NCBI GenBank assembly: GCA_963716135.1
Contig: OY970289.1
Location: 1,550,001-1,614,000, forward strand
DNA length: 64,000 bases
Direction: 5' to 3'
From: CAVRAW01 sp963716135
Lineage (GTDB): Bacteria; Planctomycetota; Planctomycetia; Pirellulales; JADZDJ01
Both the position numbers and the translations under genes were made by a program. This document shows, piece by piece, positions 1 to 11,096 of the stretch (its first letter is position 1; each line of letters begins with the position of its first letter). The notes beneath the pieces are model-generated. The model made no database searches. It saw only the letters and a program-made list of their open reading frames with translations, and was not told the origin of the DNA.

Positions 1-848
1 CCGCTGGTACCATTGACGATGAGCTTGTCGCTGGCCGTGGGATCGTTGCCGATGATCGTGATGTCTTGCAGCGTGGCAAAGGTATTCCCGGTGGGAACGT
101 TTGGATTGTTGAGATTGATGACGTCATCGCCTGCGCCGGCATCGATCACCAGATGATCTTTCGTGCCGAAAAGAATCGGTTCGAAATTGTCGATCGTCAC
201 TCGACCGACGCCGGGGGCAAATCCGGTCGAGTAGTTAATGGCGTTGTTGCCGTCGAGGATGCTGGAGGGAAAGAAGCCGCTTCTTTCGATGACCAAATTG
301 GCCGACGGGACAAAATCGAATATCGGTTCAATGTTTTGAAAATACACGGTCTGGGTGGCGCCGCCGACGATCGTGCTGATGCCAGAACCAGCGGTAGCGC
401 CGATGTCCAGATGATCGGAGGTAATGTTCGGACCGCCGGTTTGTTGCAGATTGAGGTAATCGAATCCATTGCCGCCATCAAAAGTGATTCCGTCCGCCAC
501 GCTGATCAAGCCATTCGAGCTGTCGACGGTCAGACTATCGTTTCCTGCGAGACCAAAAACATTGATCTGCGAAATCGAGGCGAGCGTGTATTGAGTTGTG
601 CTCGCATTCAGAGTTACATCCAATTTCGTCGGATCGCCGGAATTGCGCTTGAGAACAATCGTGTCGTTCTCGCCGACGTAGTCTTGATCGCCGAAAATAT
701 TCAAGACCGTCAGCAGACGACGATCTTCCAGGCGCTCAATTAGACCGGAGAAGGAACGCGCGCCGGATCGCGATTTCCAGGATTGTTTCTCGCGGAGGGC
801 CCGGCTGTTTTTGCGCCCCAGACGATTGCGGAACCAGTTGCGTCGCAT
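1..848 (-). CDS. secreted repeat protein with LEDRRLL N-terminal motif (3' part outside window)
   Basis: The frame is open from an ATG at 848 to the window edge, about 282 residues of N-terminal sequence. It begins MRRNWFRNRLGRKNS and reaches LIERLEDRRLL near residue 45, a planctomycete N-terminal signature (LEPR-XLL-like) found on large secreted or surface proteins. After it come beta-rich, Gly/Asp/Asn-rich repeats such as GLAGNDSLTVDSS, FDGGNGFDYLNLQ and DAGAGDDVINLNN, as in calcium-binding-like adhesive proteins. The first 50 residues match the next gene (start 9316) almost position for position, and the two promoters are also alike, so this is a tandem paralog. There is no classical hydrophobic signal peptide. 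A GAGG ribosome site lies just before the ATG. Substrate or partner is unknown. Confidence 0.8.
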   Translation of the reverse strand, partial: MRRNWFRNRLGRKNSRALREKQSWKSRSGARSFSGLIERLEDRRLLTVLNIFGDQDYVGENDTIVLKRNSGDPTKLDVTLNASTTQYTLASISQINVFGLAGNDSLTVDSSNGLISVADGITFDGGNGFDYLNLQQTGGPNITSDHLDIGATAGSGISTIVGGATQTVYFQNIEPIFDFVPSANLVIERSGFFPSSILDGNNAINYSTGFAPGVGRVTIDNFEPILFGTKDHLVIDAGAGDDVINLNNPNVPTGNTFATLQDITIIGNDPTASDKLIVNGTS

Positions 849-1209
849 CGGTGTAGCCTCTTGTTGCGGACGATATCAGTGCAGACGATGTCCACGGCGC
901 CTCTCCTTCTCCGTTCAACTGGTGTTCCGCCAGCGCGCAGCCCGGTTGCGTCTTCAATGGAATTAGCCGCTAGAATAGGCAGCGGAAATAGGGAAGTCAA
1001 CGAAATCGTCATATCTTTCCCAAGGAGCCATTCGGGGGATGTCCACCGCGACGACGCACCGGCGCCGGTCTTGGCGCGTATAGATGGAGACAATTCCGTG
1101 CGCTCGTTGACACGCTGGAAAGCGCTCTAAAGCACGGCGCAAAACAGCTTTGCAGCGGCGCAAGAAGCGCGCCGGGGCTTGCCAAGCTGAACGAAACCTT
1201 AGGCCGCGG
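849..1209. other. intergenic region without a gene
   Basis: This stretch holds the promoter of the leftward partial gene (972-1000) and the 3' flank of the giant gene ending at 1210. No convincing terminator hairpin with a T tract was found behind 1210, and no small gene. Confidence 0.6.
972..1000 (-). promoter_or_regulatory. sigma-70-type promoter of the partial secreted-protein gene
   Basis: On the minus strand TTGACT (1000-995) is followed after exactly 17 bases by TATTCT (977-972). The same arrangement with the same 17-base spacing stands upstream of the paralogous gene at 9419-9447, and an 11-base block (GTCAACGAAAT on the plus strand) is identical in both. The predicted leader is about 115 bases long. 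Confidence 0.6.
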
Positions 1210-4200
1210 TTAGTTCACCTGCTCACCGGTGACCTGGTTGTTGATCGTGTCTTTGGGCGAGCCGAGCTTGGCGAAGAACCATTCCAGGCCGGTGCCGCCA
1301 TTGAGCTTGTTGACCGAGGTATCGTTCTTCACGGTGGTGGAATTGAGCGCGGGAATGCCCGAAACACCGGCCTTCAAGTCGGCGACGCGTGTGTTGTAAT
1401 CCAAATCAGCGCGCGACCAGTAGGTGAGCAGGTTATCGATGGTTGTGACGTTGGATTCGAACGTGGTGGTGCCGGCGAACATGATGCTTTCCCCGGCGCC
1501 GCCGTTGATGGTGTCGGCGCCTAAGCCGCCGAAGAGCAAGTTGCGGCCGTTGCCGGCGGTGAGCGTGTCGTTGCCGCCGCCGCCGATCAGTGCATTGTTG
1601 TTGTCGTCGCCGGAGAGGGTATCGGCGGCGCTGCCGCCGCGCACCACACGGATACCACTCACGCCGCCGCCGATGTTGGTGGCGGTTCCGGCGGCAAGAT
1701 CCACTTTCACCGAGGTGGTGTAGGCAGCGTAGTTGAGCATGTTGATGCCCGCGCCGCCATCGATGTGGCCCGTGACGCCCTTGGCTCTTGCGAACACGAA
1801 GTTGTCGTTCTGATCGCCGCCGGTGAGATTTTCCATTCCGGCGAACGCAGTACCGTTCAGCTTGCCAGCGTTGGTCGCGGTGATATTCCAAGTGTTTGCC
1901 TGGTCCGTCGCCACTAAGGTGTCGCTCCCGGCGCCACCGCCGATTTTCCCGCTGATACTGCCGCCCGTGTTCATGTGGAACACGTCGGTCGAGCTGCCGC
2001 CGGTCAGATTTTCGATGCCGTCGAACGGATTGCCGTTGAGCGTGCCGGAATTGGCGCCGGTGATTTCCCAAAAGTTCGCCTCGTTGGCGGCGACCAAAGT
2101 ATCGTTGCCGGCCATGCCGTTAACATAAATGTGCCCGGTCGGATTGAACGTTCCCAACGAAGTTGTTTTGCTGCCGGTCTTGATTTTCACGGAGACGCCG
2201 CCGCCGCTGGCCGACGCAAGTGTAATGATGTCGTTGCCGGAGGTGCCACCGATGAACAAGGCCGTCAGAGCCGGATTGCTTGGATCGGCTTCAAGCACTG
2301 CGCTGACGATGCGTTCGACCAACGTGGCCGACACGCTGCCGACGCTTGGAGCGACTGCGTTGTAGGTGGCGGTAATGTTGTGATTGCCCGCCGCAAGGTT
2401 GGAGATCGTGAGCGAAGCCACGCCGCCGGAAACGGTGACAGTCGAAAGAACCTTCGTGCCGTCTTTGAACGTGACGGTGCCCGAGGGAACCGGATTGCTC
2501 GAATCGACCGCGCTGACCGTGGCAGTGAAGGTGACCGCTTGTCCGGGCACGACCGACGTGTTCGATGCAGCCAGCACCGTGGTGGTGAGGGATCGAATCG
2601 AGATGTTGGTGGTGGCCTGTGCGCCGGCGGGCGTGAGTTGCACGTTGCCGGAATTGTCGGTAGCCACGCTGAAGAAGCTGTAGTTGTGACCGTTTTGGCC
2701 GGTGAACACGGCGGATGTGCTGGTGGTGGCCGATTGCCAAAGGGTGTAGGCCCCGCCGTTGTCGGAGACGTAGATGTCGTAGCCGGCGATGCCGTTTCCA
2801 TCGCTGCCGCTCCAACTGACGTTAAACGACAATGACGACTGGGTGGCGGCCAAAGCGTTGACGGAGCTGGTCGGAGCGACGTCGTCGGTTGCAGCACCCG
2901 GAGTGGCGGGAACCAGCGGCGGATCGAAATTGCCGACGATCGGCGTGGCAAACTCGTCGAGGAAATTCGAGTACAGGTCGTTGCCAAGCGGCGTGGGAGT
3001 GAACGCGTGGTTCAACAAGTTGAACGCCGCGGTGGGATCGACCAGCCCGGTGTTGCGCGGCATCGCGGTGGAAGGATCGAAGTCGTGCGAGATGAGGAAG
3101 AACGTTTCGGCGATATCGGCGGTGGTCGAGCCGGCGCGGCCGGGAACCCACAAGCCGATGTCGGTGATGCCGTCGGCGTCCATGTCGGCAGCCAGCGGCA
3201 CTTCGCCGACGCCGGGGAAGCCGAAATTGATGATGGCATCGACAGCTCCGGTGTATTGGGCCGGAATGCCCGAGTTGCCGCCGGTGCCCGGAATGCCGAA
3301 GTTGAATTGGAACACGTCGGTTTGCCAGGTGGCCAGATCGATGGTGCCGTCGCCGTTGAAGTCGCCGACGATCGGGAAGCCGCGCAGCGCGGAGGTGATG
3401 ACCGTGTCGCCGGCATCGATGACGAAGTTGTGATTGGTGTCGAGGAAGAAGTGGGTTTGGTCCCACAGGCCGATTTCATCGCCGTTGGCCGCGTTGCCGT
3501 CGAAGTTTCCGGCAAACGCGATGCCGCTGCCTTTGAACACCACTGGGGCGCCGTTTTGGTCGAACATGGTGAAGCCGGTGGCTTGCAGCGAAAGCAGATC
3601 GGCAGTGCCATTGTCGTCGGTGTCCAGCAGCCAACGGAAGCCGATGCCGGTGGGATCGGTGCCGTACAGTCCGAGCTTGGAGAAGCCGTCGGCCACGCCG
3701 CGAGCGTCGGCGAAGTTACCGGCAAACACGCTGTCGTGCACCCCTAATTGCGCGCGGTTCACCAGCGTGGGATCAAGCTGCATGGTGAAGATCAGATCGC
3801 GATTGGTGAAATCGAGGTTTTGCGGATCGTAGATGCTGTTGCCGTTGATGTCGATGTACACGCGCGCCGCGGCGAAGTCGCCGAGCTCCGGCCGTGTATC
3901 GACAGTGAAGCGGGCCACGAAGTCGCCGCCGGAATGGCCGTCGCCGCTGGGGAAGAACGGTCCATTGTTGGGCTCGGAAGCATTGCTTTCGCCGTCCAGG
4001 CGGTTTTGCGCCGGATCACGCAGGCTGTCGTTGATGGTGAGCGTGAAGCGATCATCCGGCAGCGGCTGCTCGAAGATGATCTGAATTTCGCCCGTCGGAA
4101 CCGCGTTGAGCGAAACCGGATCGTTGTGAATGCGGACTTCCTTGATGGCCACGATGCCATTGGCATCGCCGACCACGGAAAACAGGCCGCGGGCCTCGTC

Positions 4201-7200
4201 GGCAGTGAGCATGTAGTCGATTGCCGGATAGAGGAAGCCTGGGAAACGGGCCGGCAGATCTTTGAAATTGATCGTGATGGCGTTCACTAGCGGCGTGGGG
4301 CCCTGCGGAGCGTTGCCCGGCTTGAGGCCGAACAGGTTGTAGTTCAGATTTTCGCCGTCGGTGCCGTTGAGCGGTGTGTTCGGATCGGAAATCCGCACGT
4401 CGGTGACTTGCGGGCCTTCCAAATCCACCGCGCTCACGCCGGGCAGGCCGGTGATCAAGGCGGCAATATTATCGAAGTCGTAGGTGTTGATCGAATCCGA
4501 CGTGTGGCCGTGCACGCGCACGTAGATCGTATTGAAATTCGCAAAGGCCGGATCGTTGGTGGCGGCAAAGATCGCGACCTTGCCGTCGCCTTGCGGGGTG
4601 ACGACGCCGCTGGCAATCAGCGCGCCGTTGGCGTCGTAAATGTCCAGATCCAAATCGCCCGTACCGGGCAGGCCCGGACGGAGGTTGAGCAGCGTGGCGA
4701 TTTTGCTGAACACGATTTTGACTTGGAACGTGCCCGTGGCTTGCGGACGGAACACGTACCAGTCGTCGTCGCCGGGAACTTGGAACGGCGAGGTGATGCC
4801 GCCCGGATCGATGTTCGGGCTGGTGGGATTGGCGCCGATTCGCTGCAATTCGGCCGCGTTGGGAAGCGTGTCGTTGTATTCGTACGGATCGGTGTGAAAG
4901 ACTTTGATGCGGCCGTTCTTGTCAGTGCCCGTGCCGCCGGTGATGGGATCGACCGGCGTGATATCGATCCGTTCGACGTTCTTGTAGTTAACCGGCGCAA
5001 ACAGGCCGACTGTGACCGAGCCGCTGTGCGCGTCGTTCGACTGGCGCAGCAGAACCAGATCGCCGATGCCGTCGTCGTTGACGACCAGGCGGTCGCTGGC
5101 GTTCGGATCGCCGCCGTCGACGTCGAACCGCAATGCGGCGCCGGGGGTGGTGGTTTCCAATGCGTCGGCCACGCTGACCCGGATCAAGTCGTCGCCGCCC
5201 AGGGCCGAGATGGCGGCGTCTTCAATCGAGCTGAAGATGAAACCGAGGGTGAACGCATTTTGGTTGTAGTTCATATGCGTGGCGTCGGTTTGCACCGCGT
5301 TAATCGTGTCGCTGCCATTGGTGGCGATCAGGCCGAGCGTGTCGAAGCCGCCGCTGCCGCCGTTGACGGTGATCGAAGCGCCCAAGTTGCTATAAGTGAA
5401 CTGCGGACTAGTGGCGACGACCGGGCCGGTGGTGGTGGCGATGAAGCTGCCGGCGGTTTGCGAACTGGGCGTGAAGTTGATGGTGTCGTCGCCAGCGGTG
5501 CCGTTAACCGTTAACGTATTTGAGCTGAGGTTGAGATTGGCTTGTTCGACGCCAATGAGCGTGACAGTGCCGCCGTAGCCGGTAATGGTGCTGTCGGGAT
5601 TGGCCGCGTTATCGCCTAAGTTGACCGTCACGGGCCCGCTGGCGCCGCTGAGATTCATAACGTCGCTGGCCGATGGATTTCCGCCGTCGAGCGTCAGGGT
5701 TGTATAGGGGAGAGGTCCAGTGATGTTGAAGCGATCGTCGCCGTCCAAACCAAGCAGATCCAAATTCGCGATTGAAGTGGTGTTGATAACCACGGTTTCG
5801 AAAATGGTGCCGATCGGCTTGAAGAGTTGCACCGACCCGTTGCCTGTGCCCAGCACTTTGAAAATATCGGTGGCGGAAGTTCCCTGGACGGTGAGTACGT
5901 CGTGTCGACCTGCGTCGGTGCCGGTAAACGAGACGGAGCCGCTGGCGCCAAGCCATGGAAGATAAACGGCATCAGTGAAGCGCCGCCGCTGAGCCTTCGC
6001 CCGGCAATCGAGCCGTCATCGGCGGTGGTTCCGGGAATGTACGTCAGATCGCTGCCGTTGCCACCGTTGGGCGGCGAAACGTAGGTCAGATCATCGCCGC
6101 CGCCGTCGCCTTGATAAATGAAATGTTCGGCGCCGCCGGGGGAGGAAACGTAGGCATCGACATTGAACGGCGGGCCGATTGAAATCGTAAACGGCGTGAT
6201 CGAAATCGTAGACGTGTTCGTGCTATCCGTGATAAGCGCCGTGTCGAGTCCGCCAGGATTCGTGCCGGTCAGCGTCACGCCTGCGGGCAAGGTGACACTG
6301 GCAAATGCGGCTGGTGCTGGCGCGAATGAAACAGATTGCGTACCCGGTGTTTCCAATTCGACCACGTCGCCTTGATCGCCGGTGGGAGCTTCGGGCGTGC
6401 CGCCGGCAACGTAAATCTGCACGTTCCACACGGCATTGTTCGGCGCGGGCTCGCGGACCACGATGTCGTCGTCGCCGGCCATCGCGTCGACAAACAGCAC
6501 CGGCACGTCGATGTACAAATCGTCGGGGCCATCGTTCACGCTGACGGTGAAATCTTGCACTCCGTCGGCGGCCGGATCGTAGCTCGAATCGCGGGCAATG
6601 ATGGTGATGTCGTCGTCCCAGTTGGTGCCTTGCACCAAAGCCGGCGTGCTGCCGCCGCCGCCACCGCCGCCTCCGATGATCACGCGGCGCTCGATGTGGT
6701 CCCAACTGACGCGCTGAGTGCCCAAATTGTTCAGACCGCCCTCGTCGCTTTCCGGGCCTTTTTGGACGGAGAAGAAACTGGTGGGATGCAGCTTGATGGT
6801 ATCGCCGGGGGTAGTTCCGATGGGATCGCCGCCATCGACGAATATAGCCGTGGTGCTGGAAGGCTTGACGTCGATGGTGTCGTTGCCGGCCAGCGCGTTG
6901 ACTTCCAAGAAGGCGAGGCTGGAATTGTAGTTGACCACTTCCAGCGAGTTCACCGACACTGCGTTGGCCGTGGAATTGTTGGCATCGATGGAATCGGCAC
7001 CTTGGGTGCCGTTAACGATCAACTGATCGCTGCCGCCTAGCAGATCGACGTTGAACGTGCCGATGTTCGCGCCATTAATTACTGGCGTGGAACCGAAGCT
7101 CGGCGCACTGCTATTGAGCTGAGCAGTAGCCGCGTTGGCGCCTGTTGGCGTGACGGTCATCACGTCGTTGCCGGCGGTGCCGCGAACGGTGAAGTTGTGA

Positions 7201-9316
7201 CTGCTGGCGTCCACATTCAGCACTTCAATACCGGTGAAATTAACGGCGTTAAAGGTGGCTTCCTGCACGGTGGCAGCACCAAGGTCGGCAGTAATCAGAT
7301 TCGCGGTCGTGCCCGAGGCGACGAACACAAGCACATCGCTGGCCGAGGGATCGCCGCCATCGACAAAGATGCCGTCGAACGGGTGGCTGGCCGGGATGGT
7401 GAACGTGTCGTCGCCCGCCAAACCTTCCAAGTTCAATACGGCAACGCCGGGGGTGTGAACCTCGACCAGTGTCTGAATTGGGTTAACCGCACCGGCGGTT
7501 GAAAGGTCCACATCGCCTGAGGAGTCGACCGCAAAAATATTCGACCCGGCGGTACCGTTGATCGTGAGAACGTCTTCGCGCGGAGTGTTGCCGTCATTAT
7601 CAATCGTCAAGCTGCCGTTGGCGCCAAGCCAATGAACGCGATGGAGAGCAGTGGGCCTCCGCCTGCGGCGAGTGACCGGCGGATATCGACTTGTGCCTGA
7701 TCTACTAGCGCGCCGGGGGTGACGTTGACAACATCGATTCCCGACGGGGTAGTGATGGTCAGATCGTCATCGCCGCCTTGGCCGTTGTAGATCAGGTGTT
7801 CGGTAGTGGTGACGATGATGGGCACGGGGCCGGCACCCGTTACGGTTGCGCCATCGATGGAGAGCGAATCGATGTTAACGCTGTCGTCGCCGTCGGTGCC
7901 ATTGACGATCACGGTGTCGCTGGCGGTCGGATCGCCGCCGCCGATCGTGATGCCGGTCAAGCCCGTCGGCGTGTCCTGATTATTCAAATTAATGATGTCG
8001 TCGCCGGCAAACCCATTGATCGTCAGGTTCGTCTTGTTGATGAAAAAATACGCCGTCAGATCGTCGATGGTGACCTCGCCGCCCTGATTGTTGAATCCGC
8101 CTGACGTGTAATTGATCGAGTTGTTTGCGTCCGTGGCGTCCACTACTGCAGCGCTTGAAGTGACATCGTCAATCACAGAGTCAGTATTTACGAAGTGGAT
8201 GGTCTGGTTAACGCTGGGGTATACGATCACGATGTTGCCCGAGCCAGGTGTCGGTCCGGCTTGATAACTGCTTACGCTAGCCGAACCGCCGGTCACGAAC
8301 AGCGCACCGCCGGCGGCGCCGCCGTCAAAGTAGATGGCGTTTTCCACCGGGCCGCCGGTGCCGCCGGCGTCGACAGTTAATCTGTCGGCTCCGCCGAGCG
8401 TGTTAACTTGAATCGACGGGAGCCCGGCACTGTCGAGCTGCGTGATGCTAGTGCTGTGGACGTTGTCGGTAATCTGGACCTGGCCGGCTGCGGGCTTGGA
8501 AATGGTGTAACTGTCGTCGGCGTTGCTGCCTTCAGCGATCAGCGTGTCCTGGGTGTCCAGTTCGGTGGTGATAGTCGAAGCGCCCTGGAGACTGGCAGTC
8601 GCGAACGTCACGACGTTGGTGCCAATGCTGGATGCGTACGTGAAACCATTGATATGGGCGAACTGAATGCGCGTGGCAATATCACTGGCGTTCAGCTCAT
8701 CGGTGTCTAATGGGCTGGCGTTTTGCACGTGGACCGTGTTATCGCCGTTGCCTGCCTCCACGCGTAAATTATCGTTGGCGTCGACGCCGATAAAGTTCAC
8801 CAGCTGGGTGCCGGAGATATTGACGTCGACCGCGTGGCCGCCGCCTGTATCGGTCAAGGTAGCGACAGTGACTAACGGATTAGCATTTTCCGGAGCAACT
8901 TTCGCATTGAACGCGAACGTTTGCAGATTGAGAACCAGATTATCGGCGCCCGGGCCGAGGTTGGTATTGATGGCGAGGATGTCGTTGAACGCGGCGTTCT
9001 GAACGCCGGGAGCGGGATCGAGATCGTTCGTAAACGGAGCGCCATTGAGGCTGTACTCGAGATCTTGCGTGCCGGTGTTGAACCGCAGCACGATCTGGTT
9101 ATTCACCGGTGCGGTGGCGTTGTCGGTGAACGTCACCAAGTAGTTGGGCGCCGAGCCGGTGCGCGAAACCGAAACCGACAGCAGGCGCCGGTCTTCGAGG
9201 GATTCGATGGCGCCAAAGAAAGAGCGTTCGACCGATCGCGGCTTCCAAGAATTGCGGCGGCGAGAAGCCTTGGAATTGTTACGCCCCAATTGATTGCGGA
9301 ACCAGTTGCGTGGCAT
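1210..9316 (-). CDS. giant secreted calcium-binding-like repeat protein, ~2700 aa, two frame breaks
   Basis: Read as one gene with single missing bases at GGCGCC 7620-7625 and GGCGCC 5944-5949, it encodes 2702 residues (8107 bases plus 2 is 2703 codons). The start MPRNWFRNQLGRNNS at 9316, preceded by GAGG, leads to LEDRRLL near residue 50. Then come long beta-rich repeats with GGDPTASD/GNDTI-type turns; a pre-peptidase C-like segment (YEYNDTLPNAAEL, DDDWYVF); VCBS/FG-GAP-like repeats (VGDFNGDGTIDLATW); a fibronectin-III-like domain (SWSGSDGNGIAGYDIYVSD); a bacterial Ig-like domain (SGTVTFKDGTKVLST); and RTX-like GGGGNDTL motifs close to the C terminus. The two internal pieces lack any N-terminal signature, which argues against three separate genes. 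Probably an extracellular structural or adhesive protein; the exact role is unknown. Confidence 0.75.
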
Positions 9317-9418
9317 GGTGCAGCCTCTCGAAGTCAAGCGGTGTCAATCAAGATGATGCCGAACTACCGTCCCGGATGCATGCTCTGGCAGTCTCAGCAC
9401 AAAATGCAAGTAGAACCC

Positions 9419-9447
9419 AGAATAGTTAAGGGGGCGGGCAGGGTCAA
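9419..9447 (-). promoter_or_regulatory. sigma-70-type promoter of the giant secreted-protein gene
   Basis: The minus strand shows TTGACC (9447-9442), 17 bases, then TATTCT (9424-9419), giving a leader of roughly 95 bases before the ATG at 9316. It matches the promoter at 972-1000 in both hexamers (one difference) and in spacing. Confidence 0.6.
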
Positions 9448-9551
9448 CGAAATTGCCTATTTCCAGGCACATTGCCCCGTCTGGAAGAGATTGCCCGTCC
9501 ACTCCCGCCGTCGGTGGGGTTGGTGCCTTGCTGCGCCCGCCAGCCACAGCG

Positions 9552-9594
9552 CAAAAGAAAACCGGCCTCACGTTTCAAGAACGCGAGGCCGGTT
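9552..9594 (-). terminator. rho-independent terminator of the barrel gene
   Basis: On the minus strand a perfect 10-base stem (AACCGGCCTC at 9594-9585 with GAGGCCGGTT at 9569-9560) closes a 15-base loop and runs into a T-rich tract (TTTTCTTTT). It lies 41 bases behind the stop at 9635. Confidence 0.75.
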
Positions 9595-9634
9595 GGAAAT
9601 TAATGGAGGATTAGGAGCGGTTTCGATTCGCAGA

Positions 9635-10906
9635 CTAGAACCGCACTTCGGCGTGGGCGGCAAGGCCGGTGAAGGCGATGGTATGGCCGACGTTGGTGAA
9701 GTCTTGATTCTGCACAGCGCGAATCCACTCTCCAGTGTCGACGGCGTTGAACCAGAACGACGTGAGGTAGCCGGCGCTTAGGCGGCAGCAGCCGCTGCAA
9801 TTGACCCACTGAAGGCCGGCTTCGTACTCAAGAATCGGCATCACGCGGCTATCGGTCCAATGCGAAAAAGCTTCGTCGGTATCGGTGGTCACGTTGTGTT
9901 GCAGGTAGCGGCTGTTGAACTGGCCGAAGACGACATTGATAAAGCTCTTTCCGTACAGGGCAAAACGCGAATTGTGCAAGCGCCAGGCGCCGTCGAAACC
10001 AGTGCGCAAACCGCCGCCGTCGAAACCGATGGTGGTCGTGGTCAGCTCTTCGCCGGTGGCGCCGGCGAATTCGCCGAGTTGCGAGAAACCCTGGTCGAGA
10101 TGCGCGTAGCGTGCACCGATCGCGAAATTCAACGCGGCGACGTCCGATCCACTCAGCAGCACGGCGTATTCCACGTCGGCCAGGCGGAAGCGGATGTCAT
10201 AGTGCGCCACGAGGAAATCGAAGGTGTCAGCCGCGGTAATCGTGTTCGGAAACAGCACCAGCGAAGCGGTCGTGCCGCCGACGCCCGGTGGAGCATCAAT
10301 GCGGTTGTCGGTGGCTGTGTCGTACTGCGTGTAAGCGGCGCGAACGCCGGAGCAACAATCGCAGGAAAGTTCGCCGCCGATGCGGAAGCCCGAAGACCAT
10401 TCCGGCTGCAGCGTGCCGACTTCGCCGGCCGGCGCGGTGCCTAGTCCGCCGACGCCGTTTTGCTGAATGCCGTGCGCCATGTCGATATCGAAGGCGCGCA
10501 GATAAAGGTATTCGCCATACACATTGCACTTGTGCTCAAACGGGTTGACGCACGGCACTGCACACGGAACGCACTGTGGGCAGGTGCCCGGAGGACAGCC
10601 GCCGGCGCAGGCCGAGGGCTGCTGAGCAATCGTGGGTTGGCTGACAACGCCCGCAGGATGCGGAGCGTTGGCAGACGTTGTTAAGTAGGCGACGGGTGCA
10701 AACAAGCCGACCTGGGTGTTGGCCGGAGCCGAGATCGGCGCGGACGTTGCGGCCACGCCTTGATCGGAATTAACCGTTTGGGCAAAAGGGTCGTAGCTTT
10801 CCTGGCGCGCCAGCGGCGGAGGCGCTAACGATTCTTCGCCGTATGTCGGCAGCGCCATCGTCGAGACGACCGCCAAAGCGATCAATACACGTCCCCAGGA
10901 CCCCAT
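9635..10906 (-). CDS. outer-membrane beta-barrel protein, Lpg1974/BBP-like
   Basis: This 423-residue protein has an N-terminal signal peptide (MGSWGRVLIALAVVSTMALPTYG). A low-complexity Pro/Ala stretch and a Cys-rich patch (ACAGGCPPGTCPQCVPCAVPC, residues about 98-118) follow. From about residue 130 it has alternating beta strands beginning NVYGEYLYLRAFDIDMAHG, a hallmark of the planctomycete Lpg1974-like pore families. It ends in AEVRF, with the terminal phenylalanine usual for barrel assembly. It probably sits in the outer membrane as a porin or structural barrel; the transported solute is unknown. It has its own terminator and reads in the same direction as the secreted-protein genes, but is likely a separate unit. 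Confidence 0.75.
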   Translation of the reverse strand: MGSWGRVLIALAVVSTMALPTYGEESLAPPPLARQESYDPFAQTVNSDQGVAATSAPISAPANTQVGLFAPVAYLTTSANAPHPAGVVSQPTIAQQPSACAGGCPPGTCPQCVPCAVPCVNPFEHKCNVYGEYLYLRAFDIDMAHGIQQNGVGGLGTAPAGEVGTLQPEWSSGFRIGGELSCDCCSGVRAAYTQYDTATDNRIDAPPGVGGTTASLVLFPNTITAADTFDFLVAHYDIRFRLADVEYAVLLSGSDVAALNFAIGARYAHLDQGFSQLGEFAGATGEELTTTTIGFDGGGLRTGFDGAWRLHNSRFALYGKSFINVVFGQFNSRYLQHNVTTDTDEAFSHWTDSRVMPILEYEAGLQWVNCSGCCRLSAGYLTSFWFNAVDTGEWIRAVQNQDFTNVGHTIAFTGLAAHAEVRF

Positions 10907-11096
10907 AGTTGCCTCCTTGCAATCGGCAGCCCACGTACTAGCTGCATATCCCTACAGCTCTGAAAAATCGTATCGTCAGATTTCTAGAGCCTCTTCAGAA
11001 CGGTCCGCGTTGTCGGCAAACTTCACCCGGTTTACCACGACGAAAGATCATCAGATGGACGATCGTCAACGAACACGACGAGATCCACGGGTTTCG

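Larger units (their letters stand above)
9317..9634. other. intergenic region without a gene
   Basis: It contains only the promoter of the giant gene (9419-9447) and the terminator behind the barrel gene (about 9552-9594). Confidence 0.6.

Noticed and set aside
4408..5514. Plus-strand open frame of 368 codons opposite the giant secreted-protein gene
   Set aside because: Low-complexity Arg/Gly/Val composition that mirrors the repeat protein; no family features. It is a shadow of a GC-rich gene.
1210..9316. Three separate genes for the giant secreted protein
   Set aside because: The two inner pieces lack the N-terminal motif, ribosome sites and promoters, and one base at each GGCGCC restores a continuous repeat protein.
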